A DNA stretch of 64,000 nt, taken from Allomuricauda sp. (GTDB lineage: Bacteria > Bacteroidota > Bacteroidia > Flavobacteriales > Flavobacteriaceae). Below, piece by piece: positions 7,214-15,521 of this stretch (its first letter is position 1; every line of letters starts with the position of its first letter). The notes beneath the pieces are model-generated. The model was not told where the DNA came from and searched no databases. It saw only the letters and a program-made list of their open reading frames with translations. The stretch covers positions 124,001-188,000 of the forward strand of contig RHLF01000001.1 in assembly GCA_003712125.1 (NCBI GenBank), in the 5' to 3' direction. Position numbers and translations under genes: made by a program.

Positions 7214-9535
7214 TTACTTTCCTTTGACCTTCTCTTTAAACTGGTCAAAATCGGACTTTTCATCCTTTATTGGCCACGAATTGTTCGTGGTATCAATGTC
7301 TGCAGTCTCCAATTTTGGATCAACAACAATGCCGACCAATTCCTTTTGTGAAGAAATTACCCGTTTTACCTCGGCATCATTTTTCCTCCAGATTTCAGGG
7401 GGATACGTCACACTTTCCTTACTTCCGTCAGCATAGGTGTATTCAACAATCAACGGCATCGGAATACCTCCGGGTTTATCAAACGTAACCTCATAGAAAA
7501 ATTTGGGCTCCTTAACCTGCGCCCTTTCTTCTGCGGTCATATTGTCCATCATATATTCCTTAAGGGTAGTTGAAGTTTCAGAAGGCGATTTACCTTTCAA
7601 AGCTTCGTTGTAATCTTCACTATCCTCTCTTGCTAAATATACCAATGGTGGTAGGTCAGCCTCTGTTAAATTACGTGCCGCCATATACTCTTGCATTTCT
7701 TTGGTTGCAGTGCTGGTTACGTAATATTTTTTGACCTCTTTTACGCCGATGTCCACATAGTCGGTTGTATAGAACCAACTTCTCCAAAACCAATCCAAAT
7801 CGACCGCAGACGCATCTTCCATGGTTCTAAAGAAATCCTCTGGTGTTGGATGTTTGAACTTCCAGCGTTGCGAATAGGTTTTAAAGGCATGGTCAAACAA
7901 TTCTCTTCCCATTACAGTTTCACGCAAGATATTCAAGGCTGTAGCAGGCTTTCCGTAGGCGTTTGGCCCTAAACTGTACACATTTTCTGGGTTCGACATG
8001 ATCGGTGAAATATAGTCTTGATCACCGGACATATAAGGTACAATTTTGGCAGGATCACCTCTTCTTGAAGGGTATTTTTCATTTGGTGCTACCGCCTCTG
8101 GAAACTTATCTCCAAATTCTTGTTCGGCTACATACTGCATAAAGGTATCCAATCCTTCATCCATCCAACCCCACTGGCGCTCGTCAGAATTAACGATCAT
8201 CGGGAAGAAATTGTGACCCACTTCATGAATAATAACACTGATCATACCATATTTGGTTCTGTCAGAATAAGTACCGTCTTCATTGGGTCGACCATAGTTC
8301 CAACAAATCATGGGGTACTCCATGCCCTGATTTTTGGCATGTACCGAAATGGCTTTGTGGTATGGATAATCAAAGGTATGCGCCGAATACGATTCTAGTG
8401 TGCTCACCACCGCTTTGGTCGAATATTCCTCCCATAGTGGATTTCCTTCCTTAGGATACATCGAAACCGCCATCACATCCTTACCGCCTAATTTAACAGC
8501 TTGCATGTCCCAGATAAATTTTCTTGATGTGGCAAATCCAAAATCACGGACCATTTTACCGGGTTCCGTTTTAAACTTCCATGTCTTCTTTTTCTCGGAA
8601 AACCCTTGTTCGGCAGCCTCGGCTTCCGCTTGGGTCACAATTAGAACAGGTTTGTCATACGATTTCTTGGCTTGCTCATAGCGCTTCATCATATCTCTTG
8701 AAAATACCTCTTTTCTATTTTGAAGCACCCCGGTCGCATCCAATACGTGATCTGCAGGTACCGTAATGTTCACTTCGTAGTCACCGAATGGAAGTGCGAA
8801 CTCACCACTTCCCCAGAACTGATGGTTTTGCCATCCCTCTACATCACTGTAAACAGCCATTCTTGGGAAAAATTGGGCGATGACATAGGCGCGATTCCCA
8901 TCTTTTTGAAAATATTCAAATCCTGATCTTGCCCGGTTTATGGTATGGTCAGGAATATTGTACCACCATTTTATCGCAAATGACATTTGTTCCCCACTTT
9001 TCAGGGCAGTCGGAATATTAATTCGCATCATGGTCTGGTTGATGGTATAAGACAATGGTTTTCCTGCCGCATCTTTTACCCATTCAATGTTGAATCCGCC
9101 ATCGAAAGGCTCTGTCAAGTATTGACCAGCAAATGATCCAGCGCGGTAAGCCAAGGGCACACCACCACCATTGCGAAGGGGCGATTTTGAATCTTTGGCC
9201 CTGACATTTTGATCCAATTGCACCCACAAAAATTCTAAATCATCTGGAGAATTGTTGTGATACGTGATTGTTTCTTCGCCATAAAGCTTGGCATTCTTGT
9301 CATCCAATTCAATGTTCATCACATAATCAGCTTGTTGCTGATAATAGTCAGGCCCGGGAGCACCAGAAGCCGAACGATACGTGTTGGGAGTTGAGAACTC
9401 CTCATACAATTGTTTGAATTTACTTTGGTTGTAATGACCCGGTTTACGCGCTTCTTTTTCTCCCTCTTCCTGAGCAATCAATGAAGCTCCGAAAAGAAAT
9501 AAAAAGGACGCCAAAAGGTATTTGAATTTCTTCAT
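7214..9535 (-). CDS. Exported M1-family zinc metallopeptidase
   Basis: A 773-residue protein with a signal peptide ending near ASLIAQ (about residue 22). The gluzincin motif HEVGHN (zinc ligands His437 and His441, catalytic Glu438) is followed 18 residues later by the third ligand, Glu460, in WMDEGLD. The N-terminal half is the beta-sandwich typical of the family (YGEETITYHNNSPDDLEFLWVQL). It should hydrolyse peptides in the periplasm or outside the cell. The usual GAMEN exopeptidase motif is replaced by GMEYPM, as in the bacterial outer-envelope branch. It is followed by a strong terminator and preceded, at 61 bp, by a DUF6702 gene on the same strand. Confidence 0.95.
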   Translation of the reverse strand: MKKFKYLLASFLFLFGASLIAQEEGEKEARKPGHYNQSKFKQLYEEFSTPNTYRSASGAPGPDYYQQQADYVMNIELDDKNAKLYGEETITYHNNSPDDLEFLWVQLDQNVRAKDSKSPLRNGGGVPLAYRAGSFAGQYLTEPFDGGFNIEWVKDAAGKPLSYTINQTMMRINIPTALKSGEQMSFAIKWWYNIPDHTINRARSGFEYFQKDGNRAYVIAQFFPRMAVYSDVEGWQNHQFWGSGEFALPFGDYEVNITVPADHVLDATGVLQNRKEVFSRDMMKRYEQAKKSYDKPVLIVTQAEAEAAEQGFSEKKKTWKFKTEPGKMVRDFGFATSRKFIWDMQAVKLGGKDVMAVSMYPKEGNPLWEEYSTKAVVSTLESYSAHTFDYPYHKAISVHAKNQGMEYPMICWNYGRPNEDGTYSDRTKYGMISVIIHEVGHNFFPMIVNSDERQWGWMDEGLDTFMQYVAEQEFGDKFPEAVAPNEKYPSRRGDPAKIVPYMSGDQDYISPIMSNPENVYSLGPNAYGKPATALNILRETVMGRELFDHAFKTYSQRWKFKHPTPEDFFRTMEDASAVDLDWFWRSWFYTTDYVDIGVKEVKKYYVTSTATKEMQEYMAARNLTEADLPPLVYLAREDSEDYNEALKGKSPSETSTTLKEYMMDNMTAEERAQVKEPKFFYEVTFDKPGGIPMPLIVEYTYADGSKESVTYPPEIWRKNDAEVKRVISSQKELVGIVVDPKLETADIDTTNNSWPIKDEKSDFDQFKEKVKGK

Positions 9536-9596
9536 TTTAATATTGATTTTTAAACATGGAAAAATAACTGTTTTTTGACTGATCCTTAAGAAAATG

Positions 9597-10103
9597 TTAC
9601 AAGTTTAACATTCCTTTATTATTCTCTTTGATGAGTACAAAACTCCTTTTGTTTCCTTTGAGCTTTACATGCACTATGTTTTTTTGCTCCTCAAAAATAT
9701 CGGTGAGCAAATCATTTTCCACTGCCAACGTTTTGCGCTGACCCAGATGTGCCTCAGGAAGTTCGAGATAGCAAATGGTGACATCGTTATCGTACTTTTT
9801 CCCCAGAAAATTATAGGGTAACACCTTCCCGTCCAATAACACTACAAACTTCTGCCTAAAATACTTTGCGATATAATCATCTGCCGCTGCTATTTCCTCA
9901 TCAGTGGCCAAATTCAAAGTAACCCCATAGCGTTCTTGAATCACATTTTCCAAGTCATCGATAAAGATGCGACTGGTAATCTGGAGCGCATTGTCCTTCT
10001 CCGAGTGTTCTATATTGGTTACGCTGACATAAAATTTATGCGAGTTTACGAAAGAGCTCAAACTAAAGGTGAAAAAGAGCAGAAAAAGAAGCTTTATTCT
10101 CAT
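9597..10103 (-). CDS. DUF6702-like exported protein
   Basis: A 168-residue protein beginning MRIKLLFLLFFTFSLSSFVNS, a clear signal peptide, followed directly by the HKFYVSVTNIEHSEKDNALQI segment. This segment, and the conserved IFIDDLENVI pattern, recall the Bacteroidota DUF6702 family commonly found beside M1 peptidases. The ATG at 10103 was chosen because it begins the signal peptide; the longer frame to 10154 would overlap the upstream gene. The function is unknown. Its steady company with M1 peptidase and CarboxypepD_reg-like genes suggests an envelope role. Confidence 0.8.
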   Translation of the reverse strand: MRIKLLFLLFFTFSLSSFVNSHKFYVSVTNIEHSEKDNALQITSRIFIDDLENVIQERYGVTLNLATDEEIAAADDYIAKYFRQKFVVLLDGKVLPYNFLGKKYDNDVTICYLELPEAHLGQRKTLAVENDLLTDIFEEQKNIVHVKLKGNKRSFVLIKENNKGMLNL

Positions 10104-10146
10104 GGCATAAATTTCAGAAATATAGGCAAAGTTTGTGCCATTTTGT

Positions 10147-10950
10147 TCAATCAAGACCGTTGTTTTTTCGGTAGGCCTGACTCTTGGTTATTAGAAACTC
10201 CCATATTTTAAGTTGATCATCGGTTTGTACTACAGCCTCAAAATCAGCATCCACTTCACAGAAATACATAAAATCGGAAAAACTGTCGCTTGGGATTTTT
10301 AAAGAATCAATAAAAAGGGAATCTACAAATGCATCCTGCACGCGCTGGGTTTGGGCATACCTTCTATCAATTTCAACACGTTTTTTCAACATTTTGGTGC
10401 GTCCTGAAATGCGATTTAATATTTTATTGATATTGACCGCGGCACCCACTACGTAATAATAAAAGAACTTCCCGCTATCGGCCTCGTGTAACTTTCGTTC
10501 ACTTTGAGTTATAATTTTCACGTCGGCATTCGGAAGACCAAGTGCTTCCGCACTGACATCTTTTTCAAGCTTCAGGTTTTTAATATCCTTATCGATATCA
10601 CCTGAAAGGTTAAAGGGTCGCACCACAACCTCATCCAACTCATTTACGAATTCTTCAAGGGGCACCGTTATAAAATTCGTTTTAAAAATTTCTGGAGTCA
10701 GTGGCAGAATTTTATTCTTATACTGTACGGCCAAGAAAATCAAAGTGTCATTTTCCCGAACTCGAATCAAAAAATTACCCTTTTCGTCTGTTATGGTAGC
10801 CTGTTTCGAATTCATGTTTCGAACTACCACCCCGGTTACATCTTTGCCTTGGGCACTTACCCGGCCACCCAATTCTTTGATTTCTTGGGCGTGAACGCAA
10901 ACGATGCTTAGTACAAAAAAAGAAAGGAGGAGTAAGGGATTATTCTTCAT
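10147..10950 (-). CDS. Exported protein with CarboxypepD_reg-like domain (paralogue 2)
   Basis: A 267-residue protein with a signal peptide (cleavage near VHAQ). A carboxypeptidase-regulatory-like beta-sandwich follows (about residues 25-110), recognisable from GGRVSAQGKDVTGVVV, the TITDEKGNFLIRV strand pair and the terminal ELDEVVV. This is the same N-terminal domain that decorates SusC-type TonB receptors, but here no barrel follows. The C-terminal 150 residues are helical and unassigned (DSFSDFMYFCEVD). It overlaps the upstream paralogue by 11 bp and has the same architecture and ending style, so the two arose by duplication. Confidence 0.8.
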   Translation of the reverse strand: MKNNPLLLLSFFVLSIVCVHAQEIKELGGRVSAQGKDVTGVVVRNMNSKQATITDEKGNFLIRVRENDTLIFLAVQYKNKILPLTPEIFKTNFITVPLEEFVNELDEVVVRPFNLSGDIDKDIKNLKLEKDVSAEALGLPNADVKIITQSERKLHEADSGKFFYYYVVGAAVNINKILNRISGRTKMLKKRVEIDRRYAQTQRVQDAFVDSLFIDSLKIPSDSFSDFMYFCEVDADFEAVVQTDDQLKIWEFLITKSQAYRKNNGLD

Positions 10951-11683
10951 TCAATTCAGCCAAAAAAGTTTTGCTGTGGGTTACCAAAAAGTCAATGAGT
11001 TCGAACTCATTTTCTTTTTTTAATAAATCTTGAGACCCCATCTTTTCATCGCAATACAGCAAAAAAGTATCGATTTTATCTTGAGGCAAACGCAAATCAA
11101 CTACAAAAAACTCATCGTCATACACCTGTCGCAACACTTGACTGACCTTTAACGGAGCCCTTTCCTCGGCATCATTTTTTCTTGAAAAGAACAAGGCCTT
11201 AAAGATGTTCTTCAAATTTAAACCATCGCGCATTCCACGCACGGCGCGTGATTCAGCCACATTGACAACTTCTGAAGACCGATCAATTTCATATTCAAAA
11301 CCCTTAAAATCTTCATTTTTGACCTCAAGGAATTTTTTTTGGTTTTCCGGACCTACAACCACTTCATCCAATTCGGTCACCTTTTCGGTTACTTCGACCA
11401 CCAAACGCTTGTTATCAACAATTTCTTGGGAGACAGTGATGATTTCCAATTGATAATTCACAGCTGTAAATACCAATTGATCGCCTTGCTTCACACGTAT
11501 AGCGAATCGGCCATTGTCATTTGTAATGGTCGCCATACCCGTCGTCGAGTTGATCACATTCTCATTTACCACATTGCTGCCGCGATAGAGTACTTGGCCA
11601 CGAAGTAATTCCCGCCCATCATCTTGTGCAGAAAGACTTAGAAAACTACAGATAAATAGCGCAAAAAAACCTATGTTTTTCAT
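10940..11683 (-). CDS. Exported protein with CarboxypepD_reg-like domain (paralogue 1)
   Basis: A 247-residue signal-peptide protein (MKNIGFFALFICSFLSLSAQ) with the same layout as its downstream neighbour: a CarboxypepD_reg-like sandwich (LRGQVLYRGSNVVNENVINS, then TITNDNGRFAIRV and VTELDEVVV), and a C-terminal region with a matching DTFLLYCDEK element near the end. It is the first gene of the run that continues to DUF6702 and M1 peptidase. Without a TonB barrel it cannot be a receptor itself; a periplasmic binding or scaffold role is an inference. Confidence 0.8.
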   Translation of the reverse strand: MKNIGFFALFICSFLSLSAQDDGRELLRGQVLYRGSNVVNENVINSTTGMATITNDNGRFAIRVKQGDQLVFTAVNYQLEIITVSQEIVDNKRLVVEVTEKVTELDEVVVGPENQKKFLEVKNEDFKGFEYEIDRSSEVVNVAESRAVRGMRDGLNLKNIFKALFFSRKNDAEERAPLKVSQVLRQVYDDEFFVVDLRLPQDKIDTFLLYCDEKMGSQDLLKKENEFELIDFLVTHSKTFLAELNEE

Positions 11684-11888
11684 GAGTCAAAGCGGTTTTG
11701 GTGAGCGTAAAGAAAATGGTTGCAGTCCGCAATTGAAAGGGGTAAGGTTCTAAACTTTTGTTAATTGTTATCACCAAGACGATTTCAAGCCACAGTCAAG
11801 CTTTTAAAATACAGGGTAACGGCCCTTCCGTTTAACCCAAGTCTTGGGCATTTTGACGTATAAAATTAGGTGGATTTCGTAAGAATTT

Positions 11889-11896
11889 TACTTTTG
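11889..11896 (+). promoter_or_regulatory. -7 promoter box TACTTTTG of the fibre-like protein gene
   Basis: An exact TAnnTTTG match 37 nt before the ATG at 11934. The 205 bp between 11684 and this box hold no open frame I can support; the only structure seen is a weak CCCAA/TTGGG repeat near 11837-11849. Confidence 0.55.
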
Positions 11897-11933
11897 TTTT
11901 TACCTTTTGGTAAACCCTGCAAAATCTTACATC

Positions 11934-14900
11934 ATGAGAATTACGTCCTTTTGTGCAATTCTTGCCCTGTTATTTATAACGCAGGCCACAGCACAGGTAA
12001 AAATTGGTGACAATCCACAATCTATTGATGGTTCTTCGATATTGGAATTGGAGAGCAATTCTCGAGTATTCGTGGTTACCCGGGTGAATACCGCGCAAAT
12101 GAATGCCATCACACCACTTCGAGGGGCATTGCTGTACAATACCGATGAAGGCTGTGTGTTTTATTACAATGGCGCAAGCTGGGTAAATTTATGCAGCGAA
12201 CAAAATACTACCAATGTTAGCCTAAGTCTTGTTGATGACGATCTCGTTTTGACCGATAGTGATGGCAACTCGGTCAGTGTGACCTTAGAAGGCGTTGGTG
12301 TTCAAACGTTTACTTCTGACCCTGTTGTGAATGGCCAAGCTACCATTGTAATCACACAAACGGGCGACAACTTCAATTTTGAGGTAAGCCAGATAACAGG
12401 CGATAATATAGTCGATGGATCCATAAACGGGTTTTTAGATATTCAGTTCAACTCGATCAGTGCAGACCAATTGGCGCCCAATTCTGTGGGGCAGGAAGAA
12501 TTGCAAGACAATACAGTTGGTGACCTGGAGATAGATTACGGTCAAGTAACGGTTAGTGACTTCAGCAATGATGCAGGTTATCTTACCGCTGCCAACCTGG
12601 TTAGTACAGATGTACCCAATTCGCTGACTACCGGAACAGATGGTGGGGTACTATACGATGACAGTGCGTTACAGACCTCGATCAACGACCATATTGCTAA
12701 TGATGGCGATTTGGATGATCAGAATGAATTAATTACCAGTGCCGTTTTAGACGGCAGTAATAACTTGGTGATAAACCAACCGGGTGGAAATATTACCGTT
12801 CCCCTAAATTCATTGAACAATGCAGGTAGTGACGACCAACAATTGAGTCTTGCTGGCAATATATTGACGCTTGAAGATGGTGGCACTGTTGATTTGTCAG
12901 GATTTGCCGGTACAGGAACGGATGACCAGCAATTAAGCCTTGCAGGCAATATTTTAACCCTTGAAGATGGTGGTACGGTTGATTTATCGGGGTTCGCCGG
13001 AACAGGAACGGATGACCAAACGCTAACTCTATTAGGCAATGAGATTACTATTGAGGATGGTAATACCATTGATCTGACACCAATACTTGGCGGAGGTGCT
13101 GATGGAGTGGTTACCAACGTTCAACTTAATGGGTCAGATTTAGAGTTTACCGGTACAGCACCGGGCTTTAATGGAACTGTTGATCTTAGTAGTTTGGCCG
13201 GAGGTGGTGCTGATGGGGTGGTTACCGATGTTCAACTTAACGGGACCGATCTTGAATTCACCGGAACAGCACCAGGATTCAATGCCACCGTTGATTTGTC
13301 ATCATTGGCGGATGATCAAAATGCTGCAGAAGTTCCTTTTACACCCTATCTGTCATTGGGTGCCATCGATACCCAGGCAGCAATCGAAGAGCTAAAGGAT
13401 GAGGTAGATGCCATTGTTGTCGGTGGCGGGGGCAATCCAATTGATGAATTACAAGATTTACAGCTTACTGGTGATATTTTAACGGTGACAAATCCCGCAA
13501 CTCCTGGTAATCAAGTTGACCTGAGTCCTTATTTAGATAACCAAAACGCAGCTGAGGTTCCCTACGATAACACCACATCGGGACTTACCGCTACCGATAC
13601 ACAGGCTGCCATAGATGAAATTGCTGCATCAGTAATTGTTGATACCGATGACCAGACCGTGGACGAGTTCCAGATCGTGGCAGACCAGCTTAGCATATCC
13701 CTACAGGATGATGGGGTGGCACCGAGCACGGTCGACCTTTCGCCCTACCTCGACAATACCGATAACCAGACTGCTGACCTGGTACCTTACGACAATACCG
13801 CATCAGGACTTACCGCTACCGATACACAGGCTGCCATTGATGAAATTGCAGGTTCGGCAATCGTCGATACCGATGACCAGACCGTGGACGAGTTCCAGAT
13901 CGTGGCAGACCAGCTTAGCATATCCCTACAGGATGATGGGGCGGCACCGAGCACGGTCGACCTTTCGCCCTACCTCGACAATACCGATAACCAGACCGCT
14001 GACCTGGTACCTTACGACAATACCACATCGGGACTTACCGCTACCGATACACAGGCAGCCATTGATGAAATTGCGGCTTCAGGAATCGTCGATACCGATG
14101 ACCAGACGGTGGACGAGTTCCAGATCGTGGCAGACCAGCTTAGCATTTCCCTACAGGATGATGGGGCGGCGCCAAGCACGGTCGACCTTTCGCCCTACCT
14201 CGACAATACCGATAACCAGACCGCCGACCTGGTACCTTACGACAACACCACATCGGGACTTACCGCTACCGATACACAGGCAGCCATCGATGAAATTGCT
14301 GGGGCCAGCGGTAGTCAAAATCTATTTGATGCTGTGGATGTTCTAACCGCGAACATCACTCACGATTTAGGCGGTTTTGATTTTGTTTTGGGAGGCTCGG
14401 GCAATGTTGGAATTGGTAGCCTACCCGGAGCTCCTGCAAGCCAGTTAGATGTGAATGGGCAAATCCGAGGACGAAGCGGAATTGCTGCTGGTGGAGGATC
14501 AGTTAACCTACCAGATTATGCCTTTCATACGGGTGATGATATGGATACAGGTATGTACCGCCCAGGTCCAGATCAAATAGGTTTTTCAACAGGGGGTACA
14601 AATGCGCTGACCATTGATGCTGCCCAAGAAGTTACTATAGCCCAAAATTTGGATCTTGATGGCGACGTATTAGATTTTAACGATGTAACCGGAACGGTTG
14701 GTCAGGTACTTTCTTCACGTGGTGCAGGTAATGGTGTAGAATGGATAAATGCAGCTGCGATAGCCCCAGCTATACAGTACAGCATTCCCTTTTATAATGC
14801 AGCTGGAAATGATTTACAAGAAGCGATACACCCGACAAAATCCACACAGAGTTTTTATTGGGATCAAAGTGCACGATTTAATACCGGGGCACTTTTTATT

Positions 14901-15521
14901 GGGGTTGATGATGGGGCCCAAAATACTGACGCCAAAGTGCAAATTGTGGAAGATTTACCCACGGCCTTGGCTTATCCATTGGTAATTCAAAACAGAACGA
15001 ATGTCGATACTGGAGGGGGAGCCGTTGGATTGCTTTTTTCAGCGGAACGGGCAGGTAGTTTTGGAAAAGGGGCCTTGGTTTATGAACGAAATGCTTCCTT
15101 TGGTCGTGGCGATTTTCATTTCCTACAAGAACCAAATGGCGATGGCAACGATCCTGATTTAGGTGACGCTGCCCTAACTATCAAAAATGACGGTAATGTA
15201 GGTATAGGCACATCGAATCCTACTGCAAACCTCCACACAGCCGGATCCTTTGCTGCTAACATAAGGTCAGATGCCGCATTGAATGTTGTAATAGGTGATA
15301 ATGATTACACGGTCATTGTTGACAGTGCTACCGATATTGATTTACCGGCTGCCAATAGTGCTCAAGGCCGAATATATATCATTAAAAACGTTACCGGTGT
15401 AGCGATTACAATGTCTGCTGATTCCTTTGTTCCAAGTACTTCAACAACACCCACCTCTACCCTTCAAATTGGCGTGACTCAATTACAGAGTGACGGTACC
15501 AATTGGCAACAAATCAACTAA
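11934..15521 (+). CDS. Large repetitive exported protein with phage tail-fibre-like repeats
   Basis: A 1195-residue protein with signal peptide (MRITSFCAILALLFITQATAQ). It opens with a module seen in many Flavobacteriaceae surface proteins (IDGSSILELESNSRVFVVTR ... GALLYNTDEGCVFYYNGASWVNLC). Then come three repeat series: a 30-residue unit twice (LSLAGNILTLEDGGTVDLSG), a 37-residue unit twice (ADGVVTNVQLNGSDLEFTGT), and a 75-residue unit three times containing SGLTATDTQAAIDEIA, a motif typical of phage tail fibres. The C-terminal third resembles tail-fibre head regions (GNVGIGSLPGAPASQLDVNG and GNVGIGTSNPTANLH), but no S74 chaperone or T9SS sorting domain is visible. Its stop overlaps the start of the CHU_C gene. 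The ATG at 11934 was chosen for the signal peptide. It is likely an elongated trimeric surface fibre. Confidence 0.85.
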   Translation: MRITSFCAILALLFITQATAQVKIGDNPQSIDGSSILELESNSRVFVVTRVNTAQMNAITPLRGALLYNTDEGCVFYYNGASWVNLCSEQNTTNVSLSLVDDDLVLTDSDGNSVSVTLEGVGVQTFTSDPVVNGQATIVITQTGDNFNFEVSQITGDNIVDGSINGFLDIQFNSISADQLAPNSVGQEELQDNTVGDLEIDYGQVTVSDFSNDAGYLTAANLVSTDVPNSLTTGTDGGVLYDDSALQTSINDHIANDGDLDDQNELITSAVLDGSNNLVINQPGGNITVPLNSLNNAGSDDQQLSLAGNILTLEDGGTVDLSGFAGTGTDDQQLSLAGNILTLEDGGTVDLSGFAGTGTDDQTLTLLGNEITIEDGNTIDLTPILGGGADGVVTNVQLNGSDLEFTGTAPGFNGTVDLSSLAGGGADGVVTDVQLNGTDLEFTGTAPGFNATVDLSSLADDQNAAEVPFTPYLSLGAIDTQAAIEELKDEVDAIVVGGGGNPIDELQDLQLTGDILTVTNPATPGNQVDLSPYLDNQNAAEVPYDNTTSGLTATDTQAAIDEIAASVIVDTDDQTVDEFQIVADQLSISLQDDGVAPSTVDLSPYLDNTDNQTADLVPYDNTASGLTATDTQAAIDEIAGSAIVDTDDQTVDEFQIVADQLSISLQDDGAAPSTVDLSPYLDNTDNQTADLVPYDNTTSGLTATDTQAAIDEIAASGIVDTDDQTVDEFQIVADQLSISLQDDGAAPSTVDLSPYLDNTDNQTADLVPYDNTTSGLTATDTQAAIDEIAGASGSQNLFDAVDVLTANITHDLGGFDFVLGGSGNVGIGSLPGAPASQLDVNGQIRGRSGIAAGGGSVNLPDYAFHTGDDMDTGMYRPGPDQIGFSTGGTNALTIDAAQEVTIAQNLDLDGDVLDFNDVTGTVGQVLSSRGAGNGVEWINAAAIAPAIQYSIPFYNAAGNDLQEAIHPTKSTQSFYWDQSARFNTGALFIGVDDGAQNTDAKVQIVEDLPTALAYPLVIQNRTNVDTGGGAVGLLFSAERAGSFGKGALVYERNASFGRGDFHFLQEPNGDGNDPDLGDAALTIKNDGNVGIGTSNPTANLHTAGSFAANIRSDAALNVVIGDNDYTVIVDSATDIDLPAANSAQGRIYIIKNVTGVAITMSADSFVPSTSTTPTSTLQIGVTQLQSDGTNWQQIN
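12826..13015 (+). repeat. Two tandem 90-bp coding repeats
   Basis: Within the fibre-like gene, a 30-codon unit (DDQQLSLAGNILTLEDGG and TVDLSGFAGTGT) occurs twice in a row, with a third, diverged unit (LTLLGNEITIEDGN) directly after. The boundaries are approximate. Confidence 0.7.
13543..14312 (+). repeat. Three near-identical 225-bp tandem repeats plus a partial unit
   Basis: Units span 13638-13862, 13863-14087 and 14088-14312. The spacing is exactly 225 bp, measured between successive GATACCGATGACCAGAC starts at 13641, 13866 and 14091. The copies differ at only a few bases. A partial fourth unit encoding the YDNTTSGLTATDTQAAIDEI half precedes them from about 13543. All units keep frame, so recombination would change fibre length in 75-residue steps. 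Confidence 0.9.

Noticed and set aside
13543-14312. Possible CRISPR array or minisatellite
   Set aside because: The units are 225 bp, direct, in frame and without short unique spacers, and they encode a known fibre-type repeat.
13636-14346. A 236-codon open frame overlapping the fibre-like gene in another frame
   Set aside because: It is open only because the 225-bp repeat happens to lack stops in that frame. The protein is basic and low-complexity, and the main frame carries the recognisable domains.
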